Origin: Trichoplax sp. H2
Lineage: Eukaryota > Placozoa > Uniplacotomia > Trichoplacea
Direction: 5' to 3'
DNA length: 64,000 nt
Assembly (NCBI GenBank): GCA_003344405.1
Contig: NOWV01000054.1
Coordinates: forward strand, 248,001-312,000
In this document: piece after piece, positions 1-13,083 of the stretch
Layout: each line of letters begins with the position of its first letter
Position numbering within the stretch: position 1 is the first letter of the stretch
The notes under the pieces: generated by a model
What the model was told of the DNA's origin: nothing
The model's database searches: none
Seen by the model: only the letters and a program-made list of their open reading frames with translations
Position numbers and translations under genes: made by a program

Positions 1-3000
1 TCAAACAGTTTGACATCATATGGTATTTGGAATGGTTTAGATAATGGCAAGTATATAAATTTAATTCTTTTTAGCTAAATAATATGATCTATTCGTCAGA
101 TACTGCTGTCACTTTTTGAGTATACGCTTATGTGCTTTCCATCCATTACTAAGATGGACTAAACCCCAATATCAAGCACTACTCGACGTAACTTGATCAA
201 GTAGGTTCTGTTGCAGTAAAAATGTATACATTTCAGATTTTTAATATCATATTTTTACCATTCTGTAAGTGCTTCCGTAATTAGCTTCTAGAATCTGCAA
301 CCTCTTGATAATATGGTGTAGTTATTCAAAATAATGATAATTGCATTGATCTACTACCTTCAAATGATATCATCCGTGAGTATATCAATCTTTTATATTC
401 AATCTGTACTTTCACAATCTAGAATTCTTCATTTTTCAGTATGATAGAGCAGATATTTAAGATCCTTACGAAAATCTTTACCTATTCATTGCATTTAGGT
501 TGGGTAATTTACTAAACCATCTGTATCTTAGCGGCGCCTAGCTATTGGAGCACTATAATATAAAAGCGGTAAATTAAGCATTAGTAATTCAGATTTTTGC
601 AACTGTTTCCTAAGGAGGTTGCTGGAAGTAAATCATAACGTGGACGTTCCCTTGACATTTTCTCTCAGAACAATAGTAAGTACTGACGAACTCCCATCGT
701 AAAGTGGCCAAAGGAACTAAATGTTTTTCCTAGACAAATTACGAACTTAATGTAAAAAATTTCAGCTATTTAGTCGTTTACTGTAGCAGAGTCTACATAA
801 AATATGTAATGAAAAATACATAGATAAAATTAATTAATTTCTTTTTCCTCAGTTTCTCTCTTCCTGACCTACTCATAATATGCTTATGTACTTTCTAAAA
901 TTTACAAATAGATTATAATTGTTGATAAGGACAGAAATTTATTTCTTTAGATGAAATAATTCCATTTTAGGTATTACTGTCTCTTGCACTTCCAACAATC
1001 TAGAAATTTTTATTCCTGGATATCATAAGCTATTCAATTTTTAAGACGGGTTCTTTAATAAAGAACAGATCTTGAACTGATGTATGACTATCAGATTCAT
1101 AGCATGAATATTTTAGAAGACGTTAACTTCAAAAATCATTTCTTTCAAATGATGAACAATATAAATATAATTGGATATTAATAGAAAGGTGTCGAAGATT
1201 TTATAACAACGACACGGAAAGAATGCTATCTGAGATGACATAAAGTAAACGTAAATTGACAAGGTGTGAATAATCGTAAAGACGTGGAAACTAATTGAGT
1301 TGCCTGAAAGATTTTAATACAACTCTAGAGCAGAAAGGCCAAGTAAACCTTTATAAAAAGATATTAACAACTTGAAAGAGAAAGTTTGAAAAGAGAAACA
1401 AAACATAACAGTAAATTATTGACAACTATTGCGGTGTTGTCTTTTATAAACGCAATTTACTTGCATTTAAAAATATAAACAATTAACATTTAAATAGTAA
1501 ATATGTATTTCTTTTTTAATATAATAGATGTAATATTCTACAAGTCAGTTGTCTAAAAATTAGAATCAGGTATTATGATAAGTATCTTTTATTCTTTACT
1601 GTGATTTTAATAGAAATAATACAAGGCACAATAGTGATAAAAACCGTATAAGAAAAGATCAAAGAAAGCCTTTAAATAATTTTCATTTTTAGTAACACGA
1701 AATGTTAATTAATACTAGTTAGCAGCGCAGGCTTGAAATATTGCTAGTGAGGTAACGTTGCTGTGGAATTTAAATACAGTGTTAGGTTAAATAAACGTTC
1801 TCATCGAATTGTAATAAGATTGTAAATGTTTTCTATACTGCGTCAGACTTTTATTGAATTGGATAGGTATGTAAGAAAATATTTGGGCTACAAATATAAA
1901 TGAAAAGGATTTGACCTGGTTCACCTAGTAATAGCAATTAAACAAAGATCACGGCTGTGAAATTTTTACCGATGGCATCATTAAATTACAAAGCACTTAT
2001 ATGAAAATCATTACCGATTAAAATGTTAAGATAATACGAATAATCATGGACGGTTATATTCCGTTGTATCCGATGCTTGGTTTGCCTAGGTATGTGAAAG
2101 CAAAGAAAATGGTCTTTGCGTATTTAGCAAATCTATGAATGATCAGTGGTCAAAAAATTTAAATACTATAGTGGGATGGCATCAGAGAAATTGAAACCTG
2201 CAAATAAGATCTATTTTGATTTGAATGTCACGATGATTGTATACGCTAAAGCAAAAGAAATCCAATTTAAGAATATTGCTGGAACATACTCAATCTAAGA
2301 AAATTTCACCTATTAAACTAGTGTATCTTTGGCCGCAGCCAACTTGAAATGAAACACTGCTTAGTCCGAATACATCTCTTAAAATGTTGCATTAGGCTGA
2401 ATTTTGAATAGTAGTGATTACTGTACACAGCATCTTCGCTAATGTGAGGTATGATACTATTGATATATTTCTGTACTCGTATGATGTAAATACCTATAAC
2501 CGTAGCTTTTTGTAATCGAATTATAGGCACGTACAAGTAAATTTACCTAAATGTGAATACGATTATAATGGTATGACAATAACATCATCCAATATTTCCA
2601 TAATAACTTTTCGGTCAAATTTAGGGAGACAAAAAAACCTCAATCATTCTCAAAGATTTTTCTCTAACATCATGGTAATTTATTTCTTTACATTAAACCG
2701 TAACAAAATGAGCTGAGTCTTTAGTCTAGATAAAATTTTATTTCGTAGTCATCTAATAACACAGATCTAAGGTAGTGGCTACGTGATTGAAATATTGTGA
2801 TGGAACTATGCATTATATTTGCAATCCGACAACTCAAAATTCTGAGTTGTTGAAATAAAGCAAATCTTGAGTGCGTTACAATTAGTTAAGACCGCATCAT
2901 TACCTTTCAATGCAACTTTTTTGTGCTCGTTTGTCTGAGAAGAATTCAATTTCTTTCCCTCATAAAATCAGTATAAATTGGCTAAGATAAATGACTTATT

Positions 3001-4684
3001 AGTCACATCGACAGCAGTTCTATACGTTTTATGTAAATTAAAATTGAATACTTTCTACATAGGAGTACTAAATCACCATTAGCACATTGCTATATAACAG
3101 TAATTAATATGGCTATCAACTACGTTGTTATATAGCGCATAGTACCAGAAATCCGTTTCATTACTAGTTACTACCAATACTTTATTAAGGCATAAATTTC
3201 TACACTGCATACGATCACTGTGTTCCATAATACGTAGTTACTGGAATTAGCTGAAATCATTACAGTCAATTATATATTACTAAACTGGCTGCTTCTGTCT
3301 AAATTATGAATGGTAATATGACATATTAATTATTAATATTAGTATAGGTTAGGATTAATATTATTACGATATTTCTTCTTATAAAAGCTACAAATTATTG
3401 TTGAGTTGAAAAATTTATACCAGGGTATCATAAAACGACATAAAGACCTATTGTTAGAGTGATTCTGGACTGGAATATCACCTTAACTTCAATCGATAAA
3501 GATAATAGTAAACATGCCAAATAACTGTATCGTAGAGGATCTTACATGATAAAAATCGGTCAGCTACTACTGGTACATGTTAAAATTTTATAAATAAGTG
3601 GATTTTATTGACAAAATTAATACAAGTGTGTCGTTTATTAACTTCCCTATCATACAATAAAAAAATTGAAATATGGATATAACCTAATGAGATACTGCAC
3701 TATTTTTAGCTAATATTATAGTTGGCTTATACAAAGTATCAAATTATTATATTAGTCTCAGATTACTTAGCAGCAGCGCGATTATTTATCGAGTTATTTC
3801 GTACCATCAATGCTGTTCGCTTTTTATTCATTCTCCCATCGTTAAAATCCTGTACAACGTTGATACAAATTACTATATCCCCCGTAGTATGCTTTTACCA
3901 CCAGAAATATGAAAAAATAATCGAATTTTTACGTCAATAATTTTTCTAGGAATTTTATTTGAAAGGCTTATTTCTTTTGTCTTCGACTTTATTACACAAA
4001 ATTAAAATTGAATTTTTTACTAGTGCGAAACTAGTACCTTCAAGTCCTTTGAAATTGCTCATTACTAAAATATACTGCAAAAGTAATTGTGGATTTAAGT
4101 GTTATAAATTCAAATTTCAAGTAGACTTTAATATGTTAATTAGTCAGCACCCTGTCGATCTAACTCATAAAGATTATGTGGATGATAATCTGATACGTTA
4201 GGCATCAGAATGATTTACCAATTCGAATGCGACTAGCGTAGCTGTAATAACCCTGGTACGTATATAGTAAATTTTCGATTATCATTCTTTATCAATAAGG
4301 TATTTGATTAGTAATATATTATTATTATTGTTGATCACGTTTAATTCTAGTGTTTGTATGAAAAGTATTTCTTGATCCAAAATGAACGCGTCATAAATTT
4401 GTGATACATACTTTATAGCGAAACAAGTTAATTTTTTTCTACCGAGAAATTAAATCTAAATGGATTTGGACCATATTTTATCCTTCAATAAGGGAAACAG
4501 ATTGCAATATTTTGTTAATCATGGATGAATTACTGTCACGTATACTAGCGTTGTAGCCTATGTTAATCATTACCCAAATTCACGTGCATATAGGAAATAT
4601 TCTCCGTTGAAGCCCTTAAATTAAACATTGATATTGTACGTGCCTGCAGCTACTCGAAATGTATTATACTTTACAAACGTTAAT
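1..4684. other. Non-coding stretch, no gene recognised
   Basis: AT-rich DNA. Short open frames occur on both strands (for example 2318-2536 minus, 3722-3940 and 3959-4201 plus), but their translations have no recognisable domain and no splice-compatible continuation. I see no RNA gene or element here. Confidence 0.6.
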
Positions 4685-4689
4685 ATTAG

Positions 4690-5241
4690 TGTAATGTAAC
4701 TTAGTATTGCGATTGTAGACTGTTAGCCATATTTAGTATAATGTACGGTAGATATTTATCCTAAGAGATATTTGGTAGCTATAACTATAGACTGTTGTGG
4801 TATAGACTCTATGCTAGAGTACAGATGACTATATACAATAAGGTGTTGAGTTACTAATAAGGTTATAGGTAAAAATAGAACTGTAAATCATATGTCAGGA
4901 TATGGTTAATTCATTGCACTTTGGCTGGTGTGAATAATGTCTACGTAAATACTGTAGTCGTATCCATATCGGATTAATGATAGTCCGCAGTAGAATAGAG
5001 TTACTAAGAATAATTTAACAATGTGTAAAGTAAGGTAAAAGGTTACCATGCGGATTGTAGCTGCGAATGCTATGAAAAGTATAAAAGCATGTAACTTTAG
5101 ATTATTCTGTCAGTTCGTTCTAAAAGTCTTTAGCAGTAATATTTGGCTAGAGTAGAGCTGTGTGTAGTTAATCTTTATATAAGATTCAATAATGCCCTTA
5201 CTTTTCTAAAATTTGGAATCTTGTGATCGGTATATATCACA
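4690..5241 (+). mobile_element. Solo LTR, family B, copy 1 (552 bp)
   Basis: A 552-bp block closely matched in the same orientation by 43713-44264, which is also 552 bp. It starts TGTAATGTAAC and ends ATATATCACA, so it has the TG...CA ends of an LTR. It is flanked by a perfect 5-bp direct repeat ATTAG (4685-4689 and 5242-5246). TATAAAAG at 5080-5087 could be the U3 promoter. The polyadenylation signal is intact in copy 2 (AATAAA at 44210) but altered here to AATAAT. No internal retrotransposon coding lies nearby, so this is read as a solo LTR left by recombination. Strand is given by the TATA/polyA order. Confidence 0.75.
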
Positions 5242-5246
5242 ATTAG

Positions 5247-5880
5247 ATAAATATTCGATTTAGGATACTGTATGATAATATAGCTTAGAATGCAACAGTC
5301 GACACGTACTTTACCGCATAGCTTACATATTGCCATTCTACCCTATTAGACTTAGAATAAAAAAGTGTCTAATGTTAAATCACGGCAAAATTGATTGCTG
5401 CTTTGAATCAATTACAATTCACTACTGAGATCAACTTTTCCAATAAGAAATAATTAAAAAATTTTCAAACTATTAGTTTTCGCTTATACTCTATTACTCA
5501 ACGTATTCATTCTCTGTTTTAATATGTAACTGTTATTTATCTCTATTGATCACACCCACGATTTAATTTTCTCACACTCTAGTTGGAATCTAATCATCAC
5601 GTATACTACGTACTTCATATTTACTGTACCGTAGGTTATATAGTATTCTATTTAATTTACAGGTTAAAAAACGAATAGATATCGAATGAATCTTTCGATG
5701 TTGTATCGTTCGAATTGCCTACAGTTTATTAGATTGATTATTTGATCAATAGCTTATGCTCTAAAAACTTCAATTTTATTTAATTTACAATTAATATCAT
5801 TGAGAATATGGCAATCGAATTTATAAATTTATTAGTTAGAGAAATTTTTCAAATTTAAGATTCTACAAAAATATTTAGAT
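5247..5880. other. Non-coding spacer between two solo LTRs
   Basis: AT-rich sequence separating the family B LTR from the family A LTR. No open frame or repeat is recognised in it. Confidence 0.6.
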
Positions 5881-5885
5881 TTACG

Positions 5886-6325
5886 TGTCACAAACCAGCT
5901 TCGTGACAAGGATAACGTAAAAAAATCTCTAAATTACTATAGTCTCCGGGATTCAGCTTCCCTTAACTACCTCACAAGAATTTAGACGCCTTTGCTTCCA
6001 CGTTAAAACAACTATACAATTGAGAACTGCTTTATTCAACTATCTGACGGGCTTATATACCCTTCTACAGCAGTCAACATTCACGAGTCATCTTATAAAA
6101 ATACTTAGGTGAGAACATCTACTAACTAATTTTTCACAGTCGGACTACAATATTTCCATTCACAGAATCGTTTCAGTGCACATTACAGCACAGCATTAAA
6201 TTTACTGTAACACATTTATAATTAGAGTAATCCCTACTGTAAGTAACTAGTTGTAATATATTATCACTATATGATATTAACCAGATTTAGATGGCTATTT
6301 CTTCACGGTAGTTCGTACCGTGACA
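5886..6325 (+). mobile_element. Solo LTR, family A, copy 1 (440 bp)
   Basis: A 440-bp block matched at high identity and in the same orientation by 62924-63356. It starts TGTCAC and ends GTGACA, giving inverted TG...CA termini. It is flanked by 5-bp repeats TTACG (5881-5885) and TTATG (6326-6330), which differ at one base, as expected for an aged target duplication. Both ends can fold: TGTCAC pairs with GTGACA near the left end, and TCACGGTA-GTTCG-TACCGTGA is an 8-bp stem at the right end. A TATA-like CTTATATACCC lies near 6050. No retrotransposon coding region adjoins it. Confidence 0.72.
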
Positions 6326-6330
6326 TTATG

Positions 6331-8377
6331 ATATTTCAATCTATTTCCATGAGCGTGATTTAATCAAAACGAAAATAAATCTTAAATATCGCATGATAAA
6401 GATGGACAAGAAAGCAAAGTTATGCTAATAAATGATAGCGCAACATGCATGAAGGAGCAATTGATAATAATAGTCTAATGGAATTGTAAAATTATAGAGG
6501 AATTAACTCTTTTCTAGCCCTAGCATACAATGACACGGACATGAGATGAATTATTTTATAAGATCAACAAGAACAGTACGTTAAAAAGCTAAAAATGACG
6601 TAATACGTAGATATTACATAATAGTTCTATAAACAACATCTGTGATGACTGCCAAAATAATATAAGGTTATCAATTTAATTTAGATGAATTAACGATAGC
6701 AAGGAGCAAATAAACATTGAAACAGATGTTGAGCTCCATCATCAATTTTTTGAAGCATACATTGACATACATCATAGAAATTAGTTAGAAGTAAGAATCT
6801 TCGAAAAGTAATTATTTAAATGGATAGAAGATCACATCTATTGTTGTAAAGTGGAGATAATTGTGTATTTACTATATAACAAAATAGAATTTTTCAAGTC
6901 TGTATGTGGAAATTGAATATACGTACTATCGTATGAGTTATTTTAATTGAATGCTGTGTAAACTAAAATGTAAATAATTGATAAAAAATGATGCTACTTG
7001 CAGGTTTGTTAGATATTATAAATTGATTTTATTGAATTGAATAATCGATTATAATAGCACAAAATTTATGCACATGACGCACATAGTAAAAATTTTTGGG
7101 TGAATTAAACATTTTATTTTTCTTTCAAGACAATGCAAATTGTACAGTTAAAAAGTTTATGGACATGACGTTCGCGGCTAAAATTTTCGGGTAGATTAAA
7201 CTTCTTATTTTTTCCTTTCTAGACAAATGTAAATTGTACTAATAAAAATAGAAAGTTAACAATCAATTTTTTTCTCTGTAACGAGACCCTGCATTTTATT
7301 GCTGTTGAAAATGTGTATGTAGAAAACTATGGCAAGCTTTTTATCATATACATATTAGCTATCTATATTTTCTATAATTTAGAGAAACTTTATTGAAGAA
7401 TCACAAAAAAATTTAATGCTAGAGCATCAATTATGGTAAAATTTAATCGCTTAATAATTAATATTTTGTTTAGCGTACTAATTCAATTGAATTTTAGCGA
7501 TATCTGCCGCCAGAGCGGAATTATGAACGCTGCAGAATATTAACTGAAAACTTAAAATGCGTACAATTTTCCTTTCTATAATACTCATTAATTAAGAAAT
7601 GGAAGAAACCATTTCGAAAATTTTTAATTTCTATAAATTCTAAAATCAAAAATACTCAATTTCATCTAGTTAAATAAAGATTTCAACAAAGATTTGGTCT
7701 TCGCAGCAAATAGCAAATTCGTATATTTATCTTTGCACATAGTCATAGTTATACATTATTATTTTCGATGTCAAAAATGAATAGAATCATCAACGCAAAG
7801 TTATCTAAAATTCACAGCTATAATTTAAAAATTTTATTACTTAATGTAATCAGAAGAGGCTTGACTACTGAGGAAAAATTTTTATATGCCTAATTGCAGA
7901 AATTATAGTTTAAAACCTTAATATCCGTAATGCTCCTTTTTTTCTAGAAGGCCAATTTTTAGCCAAGCTGAAAATAAGATAATTTCATGTTCTATTTTGA
8001 TTTTTATTATTCAATATAGACATTGAGGCTATATAGCTATGTCAATGCCGTAAATAGTTCTCCGCAAATTTTTAATTTATTACTAAACTTAATATCAACT
8101 TTCAGTTACAGTCACTTACAGGCTACGACAAAATTTTGAAAGAGAAAGTAGCCTGCGGATAGGCTGTTTTCTAAAGTTAAATCCAGACGGTATAATTCTG
8201 TTATTGAAATTGAATTATTGTCTGAAAAAATTCTAGTTTTTGAAGCCTGTAGGTAAACCATTTAATATGGAAATTAGCCAATTGTTAGGACAATTTATGG
8301 TTTTTCGAGCAAATGGTTATGATCGCTGATATGAGGTTGTTTAAATCACCATGCTCGCTATCATATTTTAAGCTAGG
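6331..8377. other. Non-coding stretch downstream of the minus-strand GPCR
   Basis: No gene is recognised. The stretch contains a two-unit tandem repeat at 7061-7241 and, on the minus strand, AATAAA at 8081-8076 about 300 bp past the GPCR stop, which could be its polyadenylation signal. Confidence 0.55.
7061..7241. repeat. Degenerate two-unit tandem repeat, about 89-bp period
   Basis: Unit 1 starts near 7061 and unit 2 near 7150. Both carry the ordered words ACATGACG, then TGAATTAAAC or AGATTAAACT, then a T-rich run, then ATGCAAATTGTAC or ATGTAAATTGTAC. The units are clearly related but diverged. No third unit was seen. Confidence 0.6.
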
Positions 8378-9499
8378 TTACTTGGCACGTAGATTAAGCC
8401 ATTTTGGAGCGTTTCGCCTGTAATTTTTATTAAAATACCCATAGATAATGGCATTGTATGCGATACAAGTATAATTGAGTAAAATTAAAATATCAGCAAT
8501 AACTGTTACTGAACGACGATCTGTAAATTCAATCAAGTGAAAATCCAATAATACTAGTAGGAAGTAATAGGGAAAATTAGTCAATAAAAATAATATAACA
8601 CAAGCTACGCATATTTTAATGACACGTCGTTTTAATTTTAGCCCGTGGTTCTCGGAGTGAAGATTATTTTCTCTTCTACCACTCATACTTGAACGACTAG
8701 CCGACATCGACATTGTACGATGACCAGGTGGTGTTCTCCATAGCCGTTTAACAATAATAGCATATAATGTTACCATAACAATAGCAGGTATTAGAAATAC
8801 GAAAATGATAAATAACAGCCAAACTATCAGTTTAGAAAATGGTATATGATGAATAATTGCGTTGGTAGTTTGATTGCGTATTATAATATCTAGTTTTGGT
8901 TGAGTCGGCCAGTTAGGTAGACAAGCTTTGGTGTGATTATTGATATTAAACATGTGCATAAAGGTTGTATAAGGTGTCCAAAATAGCGTTGATACTACCC
9001 AACATATAAAGATAAGTAGATATACTTTATTGGCAGTCATTCTCAATTTTAAATTGGTTGGATAAATGATATTAAAATAACGCTCAACACAAATTGCTGT
9101 CAAAGTAATGGAAATCGAGGTGACACACGATGCAGGTATTATTTGAGCCATTCTACATACACTCATAGAAAACGGATACTGATGACTAGGATAAATTAAT
9201 TGATTTGTCCTAATTGGTATTCTGATTAGTGCGATTAGAAGGCCAGCAACTGCTAGATTGCAGACCAGAAGATGAATTGGTAAACGCATACTTTTATTTG
9301 CTAATGTAATCCATAAAATTAAAAAATTGCCTGGAATAGCAATAATCATGACCACGATATAAGCAACTGCAATCCACGGAAATGTGTATTCGCTTTGGTG
9401 GCTTTGTAATTGAAACGTGGTCAAAGTTGATATACTCGCATATTGCTCATGAATGGTCTTGATACTAGAAGTTGGGTTGAAAGTCACATTCATCGTCAT
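8378..9499 (-). CDS. Rhodopsin-family (class A) GPCR, peptide-receptor-like, single exon
   Basis: A 373-residue seven-helix receptor predicted for the plasma membrane. I start at the ATG at 9499; a second ATG lies six bases further in, and the frame further upstream has only a TTG. The N-terminus carries N-glycosylation sites. Visible class A marks are GN in helix 1, NLAVAG in helix 2, a helix 3 cysteine (VCRMAQ) with ERY at its end, ACLPNW in loop 2 for the disulfide, TNFP in helix 6 and NAIIY in helix 7 followed by FNKNYRR. Two positions are unusual: the helix 2 aspartate (2.50) is glycine, and NPxxY reads NAxxY. The general look is that of peptide or melatonin-type receptors, but the ligand cannot be named. 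No intron is needed and no neighbour shares the transcript. Confidence 0.9.
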   Translation of the reverse strand: MTMNVTFNPTSSIKTIHEQYASISTLTTFQLQSHQSEYTFPWIAVAYIVVMIIAIPGNFLILWITLANKSMRLPIHLLVCNLAVAGLLIALIRIPIRTNQLIYPSHQYPFSMSVCRMAQIIPASCVTSISITLTAICVERYFNIIYPTNLKLRMTANKVYLLIFICWVVSTLFWTPYTTFMHMFNINNHTKACLPNWPTQPKLDIIIRNQTTNAIIHHIPFSKLIVWLLFIIFVFLIPAIVMVTLYAIIVKRLWRTPPGHRTMSMSASRSSMSGRRENNLHSENHGLKLKRRVIKICVACVILFLLTNFPYYFLLVLLDFHLIEFTDRRSVTVIADILILLNYTCIAYNAIIYGYFNKNYRRNAPKWLNLRAK

Positions 9500-11875
9500 A
9501 ATAATTTTAGAGACAACCAAAAGTACTTCAAAGGCAATTTGGCTATTTTATCTATTCCTAGGATCTAAATTTTGGAGGAAGGAAAATTAGCGGCTCCGCT
9601 TTAATATCGAGAGTAATGGCAAGAGAACAAAAAATATTAATAGTTTCTCTTATGTAAGCAATCCTATTATACCTCCGTTTGAGTTATCAATAGTGATATG
9701 TTATATTCGATGAGAAATAGTCACAAACTTATCTTAAAATTGCGAAAAGTAATAAATTTTTTGGATTGTCGTTCAATTTGTGGACTATAACTCCAGCGTC
9801 GTTCCCATCAAACCAGATGAACTGACAATGATTATTGCCGATCGAATAAATCTCCAATTATAAACTCAGTAGTATTTAGCATGTACATCATCGTCACAGT
9901 TGTTAATAGACGGCATAAAATAATGATTATAGGTTAAGATACATCTACCGTTCATGCCAGAGAAAAGCCTTGTAATTAATATTTTATCAGTTAACTTGAA
10001 TTTTATAAACTCAATTACCTTTGTCTATTATTAATAAATTTAGTAATATTAGCTATTCATCTTGAAATAGAACCGATAAAGATATTGTATTTATAGAGTA
10101 GCAATTAGTTGTCCATCAACAATGGACATCAACAAATCGATTGCAATTGTCTACTGTTAAGTTAAGGTCATTTTAAATGACAATTGCCTAAGGTACAGTT
10201 AGGCTAGACGGCGATTATTATTTCTTGTTGGTTATTTATCTTAATCTACGTGCAGTAGAAGGTAAATAAAATATTTTTTACTAAAATATAAAAGAGTATT
10301 TCATATCATCTGAGAATAACAAAGCTTAAATACAACTAATCTATCATTTTATCATGTTAACCATAGTGACGGTAATGATTATCTACTTTTAGATTATGAC
10401 AATTTCATTTCACAAGAAATTAACAGTATTGTGTTAGTGTGAGAATAATATACATATACAATATATTTGTACACGTATATTATAAACATTAACATTTTCA
10501 TTACAGGCGATAGTCGTGGTACCGGTATTTTGTTTAATACAAACTATTCACTATCATTGCCAAATAATTTAGTTGTTATTAGAATTAAATTTTGGCATAT
10601 TTGAGAGTAAAATTGTACAGTAATTAATTACGCTGCCAAATTAATGATTTATGAAATTTAAACAATCCACTACATAGGGTGTTAATTCTTAGCATTAAAA
10701 CTTAACTCATATTTAATAGGAGTATAAGATTGAAAGAAAGCTTTAACCGGCCACAGTTTAAATATTCCATTGACAGTATTGTATAGTTTTAGGAAATTAT
10801 AATTATATTGAAATGAGATCATTCAATGATGAAGATATCGGACAAAATGAAAATTTCTCCTACATAATTAGCAAGATACTGATTTAGGTCAACAACATAG
10901 TTTATTGATTCAAATAAAGGAAGGATATGTTACTTTCTTTAGTATACAGTATTGAAATTTCTCATAGCCGTTGAAAAAATGTTTTAGGGGCAATAATTTT
11001 CTACATAGGCACTTTTTGAATTTTTGTATGCTTGAGTAAATTTTATATATGTAAGTATGAGGGAAAATTGACAAAAAGGTTTCTTATGGCGTATAGAATA
11101 TTAAACGCTTACGAAGCGACGCTAGGTTACTTCTTTTGCCATTTATTACTCCAATCAAGATGGCTAAGTTTTTAGTTGTCGTTTACTTAAGAATTCTCGT
11201 GTGGTTTGGTAATGTAAATGAGTACATTTGTAGAGTGATTAACAGATTATCTCGTATAGTGATTATAATATTCGTTACAACTTGTAGTACGAATGTTACT
11301 ACGGTAACATTTTATTCTTCAGAATTTCTAACAGACGATACAGTAATCGCAGAAGATAAAATTTGAGCGCAATAATCCATTATTAGATAGTGCTGGCGTT
11401 TCATTTAATTCATATCGAATTATTTATTACTGGTGCCTGGATATTATCAAGCCCGTAGAATTGAAAAGGAACTGATCTCTGTTATCCACAGTTGAAGTGG
11501 AGGAATCTAGGGTTATTAATGTAACTACCATCATTAGCTTTCTACGGGAGTTTTAATAAAAAGATTGAGGCTACGGTAAATCCAAATAATAAAAATACAA
11601 TTGTAATATAATTTATAATTCAAAATTATCATGTAAGTTTTGATAACACATAAGGCAAAAAATTGCGACTATTTAGTTATAACTTAAAATAGTTATACAA
11701 TTCGATTTGATAAATACAGGTGGAATAAATTGCTACCGGCCTAGAAAAGATTGATCTAATTATTTGATTTACAAATTAAAAGCTGATTATCAATGGTTAT
11801 AAGACATATGAAGTTACAGATATCATTGCCATTTTATTGATAACTTGTATGCAGTAAATATTATGAACGTTAAAC
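9500..11875. other. Non-coding stretch upstream of the minus-strand GPCR
   Basis: This must contain the promoter of the receptor that starts at 9499, but no element can be assigned. The small plus-strand frame at 11136-11366 has no domain or supporting signals. Confidence 0.5.
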
Positions 11876-13063
11876 GGCTGGTAAAGGCGTATAGTTTAAA
11901 TCTTGATTCATTATTCACAGTACTGCAGTATGTATTCATATCTTTCAAGTTATTTAGAATTGATACTCTTTCATGATGAAATTCTAGTATCTTCGACAAA
12001 ATAGTTTAGCATTGCAATATNNNNNNNNNNNNNNNNNNNNTTGAAAACTCTGCGGATGTTACGATTCTTTTTCTACTGATATAATTCTCTTTACATAATA
12101 AATGATTAAAGTTTTATGATAGCCCAAGGAAGTAATTAAAAATTTTCTGCTAAAACAATATGTAGCAAAATATCGTCATAGATTAACTTGAAGCTGAAAA
12201 TTGTATAACTTATATTCCATTGGGCAATTTAATTGCAACTAATTAATTTAATCGTAGAGATAAAAGATGAGTTGATTAGGAGGAATATATAAACTTAGTA
12301 ACTAAATCAAAGGATGTATTAATCAAGATTGCCTTTAAATTTAGATACCAACAAAATATATAAATACTTACTTTAGGAATAGACATATTTTTCTAATTCA
12401 TACTTCAGTAATAAGTCATCGATATCAATTTACTATATTCCAGCAAGTTATAGAAGCAGACGTTTAAATCCTCTGATTTACATACCGGTATAACACGGAA
12501 ATAATTGGCACTAATAGTGACTGTGCACAATTTTTTGTTTCTAAATTCAATAGAATGCTATCGCATTACGCAAAGAAAAATTTCTAACGGTTCGTTGTCA
12601 TTAAGAATTGTTTCCGCCAAATGTGAAGAGTAAATATACATCAGGCATAAATGTTAGCAGCGGATGAAATAAATAAAGTTAAAATCTACGACCTTAAGTT
12701 TTAATGATATTTACTGTATATTATTAGCTTAAATGATAAAATTAATTTTTTATACATATAGAATATATGCAGCACTTCTCCGATATTAAAAGAAATAATG
12801 AGATAGAGCTAAATTGTAGTAAACCTAACTCTATAAATACCGATAATAAAAGTGAGAGACGAATATATTTAAACATTTAATGATTAGATGTGAAACTGCT
12901 AATACTTATTTAGATTCAAAATTCTTTGAATGACAACTGAAAATCTTGGTAATAGTAAATGTGCATAGAGGTAGAATATTAGATGATCACGTTATTATGC
13001 ATATTTTGGGTCTAGTCGTACTGATGGAACGCATATTTATAAGAGAGAATATGTGAATATTCT
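11876..13063. repeat. Redundant haplotype-like copy of 13084-15118, broken by a gap
   Basis: 11876-12020 matches 13084-13228, and 12041-13063 matches 14004-15118, both near-identical with scattered substitutions. The part corresponding to 13229-14003 is missing at the gap 12021-12040. The order and the gaps at both ends suggest the second haplotype of the same locus was placed next to the first. The unbroken copy is 13084-15118. Confidence 0.75.
12021..12040. other. Assembly gap (20 N)
   Basis: Exactly 20 N, a placeholder length. It separates two pieces that are about 775 bp apart in the intact copy. Confidence 0.98.
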
Positions 13064-13083
13064 NNNNNNNNNNNNNNNNNNNN
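13064..13083. other. Assembly gap (20 N)
   Basis: Exactly 20 N. The sequence to its right restarts the same segment that began at 11876. Confidence 0.98.

Noticed and set aside
3722-4201. Two plus-strand open frames of 72 and 80 codons in succession
   Set aside because: No domain, no shared splice logic, composition typical of random AT-rich DNA.
5886-6325. Family A unit as a DNA transposon (MITE)
   Set aside because: Inverted ends and 5-bp repeats alone allow it, but TG...CA ends with a TATA-like box fit an LTR better; kept as the alternative.
11136-11366. Plus-strand open frame with a hydrophobic stretch
   Set aside because: Hydrophobic text is expected from T-rich codons; no partner exons or homology recognised.
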